A stretch of 7,545 bases of DNA from an uncultured Spirochaetaceae bacterium. Lineage in GTDB: Bacteria; Spirochaetota; Spirochaetia; Treponematales; UBA12059. A program made the translations under genes and the position numbers. This document shows, in pieces, positions 1 through 5,132 of the stretch. The notes below the pieces were generated by a model. The model searched no databases. It was not told the DNA's origin and saw nothing but the letters and a program-made list of their open reading frames with translations. The DNA lies in contig CALKWG010000110.1 in the NCBI GenBank assembly GCA_938004315.1, positions 1-7,545 on the forward strand, given 5' to 3'. Numbering within the stretch: the stretch's first letter is position 1; each line of letters starts with the position of its first letter.

Positions 1-44
1 ATCGTATTCGGTGACTGGAGTTCAGACGTGTGCTCTTCCGATCT
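1..44 (+). other. Illumina TruSeq adapter and index left on the contig end (artefact)
   Basis: Positions 11-44 read GTGACTGGAGTTC...GCTCTTCCGATCT without a mismatch, which is the 34-nt Illumina TruSeq read-2/i7-side adapter, in the orientation in which library insert follows the final T. The preceding bases 'at' + 'cgtattcg' fit the end of the i7 oligo (...GAGAT) followed by an 8-nt index. Genomic sequence therefore begins at 45. Translated in the glgC frame the adapter gives TGVQTCALPI, a contaminant peptide familiar from untrimmed assemblies; in another frame it gives MCSSDL. Nothing in 1-44 should be annotated as biological. Confidence 0.98.
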
Positions 45-1252
45 ATCGCGCCAAGCCGGCCGTGCCCTTCGGCGGCCGTTACCGCATCGTGGATATTCCC
101 ATATCGAACTGCATCAACTCCGGCTTCAACCAGATCTATATCCTGACCCAGTTCAACTCGGCCTCGCTCCACCTGCACGTGGCGCGCACCTACATCTTCG
201 ACAACTTCTCCAACGGCTTCGTCGAGCTCTTGGCGGCGGAGCAGACCCTGACCCATTCCGGCTGGTACGAGGGCACGGCCGACGCGGTTCGAAAGAACCT
301 GGTGCACTTTAGGCCCCAGAGGCCGAGCCACTACCTCATCGTCTCTGGCGACCAACTCTACCGCATGGACCTGGCCGATATGCTGAAGAAACATAAGGAA
401 TCGGGCTGCGCCCTGACCATAGCCTGCACCACCGTGAGCCGCGAGGACGCGAGCGACTTCGGCATCATGAAGATCGACGCCAAGAGCCGCATCGTCGAAT
501 TCATGGAGAAGCCGGGCCCCGTGAAGGACATAAGCGACTATAAGATCCCCCAGGAGCTCCGTAAGGACCGCCGCTCGGGCGGCAAGGATTATCTGGCTTC
601 CATGGGCATCTACATCTTCGACGCGGCGCTCATGGAGAAGGCCCTGGAGGGCGACGAGAACGACTTCGGTAAGGAAATTATCCCGAGCATACTCAAGACC
701 CAAGAGGTCAACGCCTACACCTTCGAAGGCTATTGGGAGGACATCGGTACCATACGCAGCTTCTACGAGGCCAACCTGAACCTCTGCGACATCGCCCCCT
801 CGTTCAACTTCTACGAGGAGGACATGCCCATCTATACGCACCGGCGCAACCTACCGCCCTCTAAGATCAACTACTGCACCCTCAATAAGACGCTCTCGGC
901 CGACGGCTGCATCATCACCAACGCCTCGATCTCCAATTCGATCGTCGGCATCCGCACCATCATCGAGACCGGGGCCAGCTTAGACGGCGTGGTCTGCATG
1001 GGCGCCGACTACTACGAGACCGACGACCAAAGGAGGGCGAACGAAGCCGCGGGCCGGCCGAACATCGGCATAGGCGCCGGCTGCATCGTCAAGGGCGCCA
1101 TCATCGATAAGAACGCCCGGCTCGGCCCCAACTGCCGCATCGGCATCGACGAGCGGGCGCGCGAGGACGGCGAGTTCGGCAACTACTACATCGTGGACGG
1201 CGTCATCGTCATACCCAAGAACGCCGTCCTGCCGCCGGGGACCATCATCTGA
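45..1252 (+). CDS. glgC: Glucose-1-phosphate adenylyltransferase (ADP-glucose pyrophosphorylase), 5' partial
   Basis: GlgC makes ADP-glucose and pyrophosphate from ATP and glucose-1-phosphate, the committed step of bacterial glycogen synthesis, in the cytoplasm. About 401 residues are visible, from RAKPAVPFGG (first whole codon at 47) to TGA at 1250-1252. The nucleotidyltransferase domain shows SNCINSG, WYEGTADAVRKN, SGDQLYRMD (the equivalent of E. coli catalytic Asp142), FMEKP (glucose-1-phosphate-binding Lys195 region), SMGIYIFD and YWEDIGTI (Asp276 region). The C-terminal third is the left-handed beta-helix domain, with MGADYYET, IIDKNARLGPNC and a terminal PPGTII. MGADYYET followed by IDKNAR resembles the cyanobacterial/plant-type enzymes more than the enteric one. 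The first 20-25 residues, which hold the nucleotide-binding GGxGTRLxPL loop, are missing because the contig ends in adapter. This is an assembly truncation, not a gene defect. The residues MTGVQTCALPIY obtained by starting at the GTG at 11 are adapter. The stop overlaps the next gene by 4 bases. Confidence 0.97.
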
Positions 1253-1929
1253 GCGACCTAGCCGACGGGAGGGCGGGCCGCCCCGCCCTCCTCGTCGTCG
1301 ACCTACAGCGCTACTACCTCGAGCCCGACGCGCCCTTCGTAGCCTATAGCGAGCGCCGCTGGCCCGGCTCCACCGCGTATATACGCAGGCGCGTTGAAGA
1401 GTCCGTCAGGCCGGCCCTGGCTCGGCTCATCCCCCTGTTCAGGGCGGAGGGCTGGCCGATCGCCTACCTCCGGCTCTGCTCGGAGCGGCCGGATCGGAGC
1501 GACCTGCACCGCTTCTTCGTCGACTTCAATCGAAAGGCCCTGGCGGCCGGCTACCCCGGCGCCTATCCCCTCGCCTCCGAGCCACTGGCCGAGCCGGCGC
1601 CCTTCTGCGCGCCCGATGCGGATGACCTGGTCGTCGATAAGCGCGGCTACTCGGGCTTCTGCGGGACCGAACTCGACGGGCGGCTCAGGGCGGCCGGCGT
1701 CGACGCGATCCTCATGGCGGGCCTGGCCACGAGCCAATGCGTGGATACGACGGCTCGCGACGCCTCAGACCGAGGCTACAAGATAGCCTTCGCCGAGGAC
1801 GCGCTAGCCGACTACGACGAGGATTTCCACCGGGCGGCGCTCTACGCCTCCGTGGGGGTTTGCGGGGGACAGATCTATGACAGCGAGCGCATCGAGGCGG
1901 AGCCTGAGCTCCTGACGGCGCTACGCTGA
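1249..1929 (+). CDS. Isochorismatase-superfamily cysteine hydrolase, probable CTG start
   Basis: This is a 226-aa cytoplasmic amidohydrolase-like protein. The core is recognisable throughout: PALLVVDLQ near the N-terminus (catalytic Asp18), VVDKRGYSGF (Lys131) and GLATSQCVDTTARDASDRGY (nucleophile Cys164), which is the Asp-Lys-Cys triad of the family with normal spacing. The Asp-His-His metal site of nicotinamidases (DxHxxxH) is absent; the corresponding strand reads YLRLCSERPD, so it is probably not PncA. The substrate cannot be read from the sequence. The frame is open from 1111, but holds no ATG, GTG or TTG before 1714, which lies inside the catalytic core and would discard Asp18 and Lys131. 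The in-frame CTG at 1249-1251 overlaps the glgC TGA as CTGA, gives a protein beginning MSDLADGRAGRP, and has a weak purine-rich GGGGA 8 bases upstream. Coupled translation from glgC is likely. A sequencing error near the junction is the main alternative for the start. Confidence 0.9.
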   Translation: MSDLADGRAGRPALLVVDLQRYYLEPDAPFVAYSERRWPGSTAYIRRRVEESVRPALARLIPLFRAEGWPIAYLRLCSERPDRSDLHRFFVDFNRKALAAGYPGAYPLASEPLAEPAPFCAPDADDLVVDKRGYSGFCGTELDGRLRAAGVDAILMAGLATSQCVDTTARDASDRGYKIAFAEDALADYDEDFHRAALYASVGVCGGQIYDSERIEAEPELLTALR

Positions 1930-1944
1930 GGGCGAAACGGCCCG

Positions 1945-3507
1945 CTACGGCCTAGCCCGGCGTATGCGCAGGAAGAGCGGCTCCCCGCCGGGGTCGCGGC
2001 GGCCGACGGCGACGTAATACAGCTTACCAGGATCGAACCAGTGGGTGTACGAGGGGTGCGAGCCGAACTCGTCGATGCTGCCGCGCAGCTCCTCGCCGCG
2101 CTCGTCGAAGATGGCGCTGATGCCGTCAGGCGCCAGCGCGGCGCCGAGCTGGCCGAAGATCTCGACGGCCATGTCCCCCGCATCCTCGGGCGCTACGTAG
2201 CGATAGACGCTGAAGGCATAGCGCCCCGTATGCGGCGCCATCTCGACATAGGGCATGATGGTATCGAAGACGAGCGGCGCGGTATGGTCGTTCACATATT
2301 TGTCCAACCTGAACCGCAGGGCGCGCGCCAGGCGCTCGGCCTCCGCCGTCCGCGCGTCGGGCGCGCCGACTTCGCTTCGTAGGCCGTCCGCATAGACGAG
2401 GCCGTCGGCGCCTGCGTACGCGACGAGGCCGCCGGCCCGCGACGGGAAGCCGGCCGGCTTGGCCGGCAGGGCCTGCCTCGTGAGGACGCGGCCGTCCTCC
2501 GCCGAAAGCGATACGGCCGCGTCCGCGCCGAAGGCATAGACGACCTGGCCGTCGGCCGCTAAGAACTCGGGCTTGAATCCCGGCGTAGCGCGCCATGCCT
2601 CCCGGCCGCTCGCGGCGTCCACGGCGACGAGCGCGGCCCCGCTATCCAGCGCGTAGACCCGACGGCCGTCGTAGGCCGGGCGAGGGTCGGGCTCGAACGC
2701 GCCGAAGGCGGCGAGTTCGCGTATCGTCGGCTGGGCCCAAAGGCTTCCCGCCCCCGCGCTCGGAGCCGTCTCAAGCTCGGCGTAGGCCATCGCGCCGTCG
2801 GCTCGTATCCACAAGGCGGCCGACTCGGTGAGGAGCGGCAAGGAAGCGACGCCTTCGGCTGACCATAACGGCGAAAGGCCCGGTAGGGCGTAGGCGGCCA
2901 TGCCGCCGGCGGCCGACCAGGCGAGGACGAAGCGCGCCGAGGCATAGAGCCTATAGGGGCCCCCGCCGAGCAGCCCCTCTGGCAAGGCCGCGCGCGCCTG
3001 CTCGACGCCGCCTGAGAAGATTTTTAGGCTTCCGTCCGGAGCTAAGCGCAAGCCGCGGAGCCCGCCGGGCAGGGGCCAGGCCGCGGCGGCCGCGACGAGC
3101 TCTTGGGCCGAGGAACCGTCGGCCGCCGCCGCCGAGGGCGAAAGCCGCGGCTCGGGAGACCCGGCGATGATAGTAACGACGGTAGCGCCTCGTCCGTCGA
3201 GCCAGGCGGCGTCGCCGTAGGCCCGAGGGCGAGCGCCCAAATCCGCAGGCTCCATGCCGGGCACGGGCGCGAAAGGCGTCCCGAAGGCCGCGGCCCGCGA
3301 AGGCCAATACCCGGAGGCGGCTCCCGGCGCGGGCGCCCCCAAGGGCGATGCCTCGGCGACCGACTCCGCCGCCCGATCCTGCACTGACGGGTCGTTCAGC
3401 CCGGGGGCGTCCGATACGCGCGCTGGGCGCTCGGCCCCGCAGGCGGCGAGCCCTACGAGGATGCAGAGCGTCAGCGGGAAGGCGACGAAGTGGAAGAAGC
3501 GTTTCAT
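1945..3507 (-). CDS. Lipoprotein with degenerate PQQ/beta-propeller-like repeats
   Basis: This is a 520-aa exported lipoprotein. The N-terminus MKRFFHFVAF is followed by a hydrophobic stretch and a lipobox LAAC, placing the lipidated Cys at residue 23. The residue after Cys is Gly, so there is no Asp+2 inner-membrane retention signal by the E. coli rule. Residues 24-95 are Pro/Ala/Gly-rich, probably a tether. Residues about 150-375 carry repeated strands of beta-propeller type; the clearest is RRVYALDSGAALVAVDAASG then REAW (about 282-305), a PQQ-like blade, followed by VVYAFGADAAVSLSAEDGR. Residues about 385-520 form a separate domain rich in aromatics (FDTIMPYVEM, YAFSVYRYV, HPSYTHWFDPGKLYYVAVG) that I do not recognise. 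The ATG overlaps the upstream stop as ATGA and is preceded by GGAGAG. It is the last gene of the operon. BamB is the best-known lipoprotein of this fold, but nothing here specifically indicates BamB; a binding or scaffold role at the envelope is inference. Confidence 0.85.
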   Translation of the reverse strand: MKRFFHFVAFPLTLCILVGLAACGAERPARVSDAPGLNDPSVQDRAAESVAEASPLGAPAPGAASGYWPSRAAAFGTPFAPVPGMEPADLGARPRAYGDAAWLDGRGATVVTIIAGSPEPRLSPSAAAADGSSAQELVAAAAAWPLPGGLRGLRLAPDGSLKIFSGGVEQARAALPEGLLGGGPYRLYASARFVLAWSAAGGMAAYALPGLSPLWSAEGVASLPLLTESAALWIRADGAMAYAELETAPSAGAGSLWAQPTIRELAAFGAFEPDPRPAYDGRRVYALDSGAALVAVDAASGREAWRATPGFKPEFLAADGQVVYAFGADAAVSLSAEDGRVLTRQALPAKPAGFPSRAGGLVAYAGADGLVYADGLRSEVGAPDARTAEAERLARALRFRLDKYVNDHTAPLVFDTIMPYVEMAPHTGRYAFSVYRYVAPEDAGDMAVEIFGQLGAALAPDGISAIFDERGEELRGSIDEFGSHPSYTHWFDPGKLYYVAVGRRDPGGEPLFLRIRRARP

Positions 3508-5132
3508 CGGCTGCTCTCCGTGCGGGCGGCGGCTTCGACGGCGGCGCCGTAGGACCGCGCCAAGGCCGCGACGGCCGGCTCGCCTAGCCGCGTGGCCATC
3601 CAGGCCGATACGCTCCACGACGGACGCGCGGCCATAGCGTCGCCGGGGCCTGGAATCGTCGCCGAGGCATCGGACGATTCGGCCGCCGCGGACGCCTCCC
3701 CCCCCTTCAGCTCGAGGAGCTCGGCGCGCAGGGCGAGCTCGCCTGGCCCCCGGTAGGCGTAGCGCAGGGCGTCTAATCGTTCGACGAAGGCGTAGGCGGG
3801 TAGCTCGCCGCCGAACACGGTCCGTATAGAGGCTTCGATAGAGGCCTTGAGCGCGCCGTAGGGCGGATAGTAACGCGCGCCGTCGACCAAGAGCTCAAGC
3901 TCGACGGCGGCGGCGAGGCTCGAACCCGATAGGGCTTGGCACGTGACCTTGAGGCTGAGCCGCGGGGTCGATGCGGCGTAGCCGCTCGAGCGGAGCCAGG
4001 CGAGGAGTTCCGCCCTCAGGTCGCTCGCCAGAGCCTCTTCCGCCCTGAGCCAGTACGCGTCCCGACGGGATTTCAAGCGAGCCCGGGCGGAGGAGCCGTC
4101 GGGGGAGCCGTCGGCGCCGAGCGAAGCGCGGAGAGCCTCGTCGGCGCCGTAGGCGGCTGAAAGGCGGGCGAAGGTCGCCGCTTCGTCGCTTCGGTCGCGG
4201 AGCGAGGCCGATAGCCATGAGGCGTAGAGGCCGAGCGCCCGCTCGATATCCTCGTCGCCCGGCGCGCGAATCGACGGCGCGAGCGCCGGCCTCGCCGCCT
4301 CGGCGACGGTTCGAAGCTCCGCCTCGCCCAGGCCGCTTGAACGCGATAGGCCGAGAAAGCGGATTTCGCGCATAAACGAAAGCCTGACGGCCAGATAGCC
4401 CAAGGCGTCGCCGCGGAGGAGGCGCGACGCTATAAAGCGCGCCGCCGGGCCGTAGGCCTTGGCGACGCCGAGGGAGGCCTGATAGAGCCCCTCTTCCGGC
4501 TCGGCGGCCCAGGCCGCGGCGAAGGCGGCCAGCATATCCCGTCCGCCGGGCGCGCGGCCGAGGAGCTCATGCGACGCCGCTACATAGCCCCCGAGGCCCG
4601 GCCCGAGGGCGGACGCGAGCAGTTCATCTACCGTCGCCTGCCTCAGCGCGGCCTTGTCGGCCTCGCGTATACGCCAAGCGGGATCCATGCTGATCGCCGC
4701 GTCGAAGGCTAAGAGCAGCTGCTTCGAACGCTCAGGATAGGCGCGGGCCTTCTTGGCCTCGGCCATGAAGGCCTGGGCCGCCGACAGGGCCTTGCCCTCG
4801 GCCGCCGTCACGGCGTCGTACGCGGCCTTAAAGGCGGCGCGGTCGAAATCGCCTTCGAAGCTCGAGCCTGAGCTGAACCATAGCTGCCAATACGCCGCGA
4901 GGCCTCTTTCTGCCGAGCCTAAGCCGAGGCGCGCCGCCTTAAGCTCAACCGCGGCCGCATCGGCCTTGGCCAGGTCGCGCGGCGCTATCAGGGATCGCAG
5001 GCCCGCCTCCAACTCGGCTAGGGCCGCGGGAGGGACGAGCTCGGCCGAGGGTTGGGCGCCGATCGCCGCCGTGAGCGCGAGGAAGAAGAAAGCCGCCGCG
5101 AGCCTATGGCTCGCCCGGAATATGCGATTCAA
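3504..5132 (-). CDS. Exported Ala-rich, mostly helical protein of unknown function, TTG start
   Basis: This is a 542-aa protein that I do not recognise. It starts with a classical signal peptide: a basic n-region (MNRIFRASHR), a hydrophobic core (LAAAFFFLALTAAI) and a likely signal peptidase I site AIGA|QP at residues 26/27, so the mature protein should be periplasmic or outside the cell. Residues 30-385 look almost wholly alpha-helical, with paired amphipathic Ala/Leu/Glu-rich segments resembling a helical-repeat (TPR-like) array, though no repeat matches a TPR consensus convincingly. Residues about 390-475 change to alternating beta-like sequence (LSLKVTCQALSG, AVELELLVDGARYYPPYG, ALRYAYRGPGELALRAELLE). 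Residues 478-500 are a Ser/Ala/Pro-rich linker before a short helical tail. The start is TTG at 5132, overlapping the upstream stop as TTGA, with AGGAG 10 bases before it; no in-frame ATG precedes the signal peptide. Overlaps at both ends make it the middle gene of a three-gene operon. Confidence 0.85.
   Translation of the reverse strand: MNRIFRASHRLAAAFFFLALTAAIGAQPSAELVPPAALAELEAGLRSLIAPRDLAKADAAAVELKAARLGLGSAERGLAAYWQLWFSSGSSFEGDFDRAAFKAAYDAVTAAEGKALSAAQAFMAEAKKARAYPERSKQLLLAFDAAISMDPAWRIREADKAALRQATVDELLASALGPGLGGYVAASHELLGRAPGGRDMLAAFAAAWAAEPEEGLYQASLGVAKAYGPAARFIASRLLRGDALGYLAVRLSFMREIRFLGLSRSSGLGEAELRTVAEAARPALAPSIRAPGDEDIERALGLYASWLSASLRDRSDEAATFARLSAAYGADEALRASLGADGSPDGSSARARLKSRRDAYWLRAEEALASDLRAELLAWLRSSGYAASTPRLSLKVTCQALSGSSLAAAVELELLVDGARYYPPYGALKASIEASIRTVFGGELPAYAFVERLDALRYAYRGPGELALRAELLELKGGEASAAAESSDASATIPGPGDAMAARPSWSVSAWMATRLGEPAVAALARSYGAAVEAAARTESSR
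3514..3519 (-). promoter_or_regulatory. Ribosome binding site for the lipoprotein gene
   Basis: On the minus strand this reads GGAGAG, 6 bases before the ATG at 3507. It decides between this ATG and a GTG at 3618 in the same frame: the ATG has the Shine-Dalgarno-like site, the 4-base overlap with the upstream stop and an immediate lipoprotein signal peptide. Confidence 0.7.

Noticed and set aside
28..312. A 94-residue + strand frame beginning MCSSDL
   Set aside because: Its start is adapter sequence, and the rest is an out-of-frame reading of glgC with a low-complexity Arg/Leu/Pro product.
1230..1255. A programmed -1 frameshift fusing GlgC to the hydrolase
   Set aside because: The hydrolase frame is -1 relative to glgC and open across the junction, but there is no slippery heptamer or evident downstream structure. 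A 4-base overlap with reinitiation explains the layout more simply.
1303..1737. A 144-residue minus-strand frame opposite the cysteine hydrolase
   Set aside because: The plus-strand frame carries the full catalytic triad and family motifs; the antisense product has none and is a GC-driven shadow.
1930..1960. A possible bidirectional terminator between the convergent genes
   Set aside because: Only short imperfect stems (GGGC/GCCC and GGCC/GGCC) can be drawn, with no T-run on either strand, so this is not distinguishable from chance in GC-rich DNA.
3508..3618. An upstream GTG start at 3618 for the lipoprotein gene, adding 37 residues
   Set aside because: The extension is Arg-rich, lies wholly inside the upstream gene and would bury the lipoprotein signal peptide. 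The ATG at 3507 has an RBS and the 4-base overlap.
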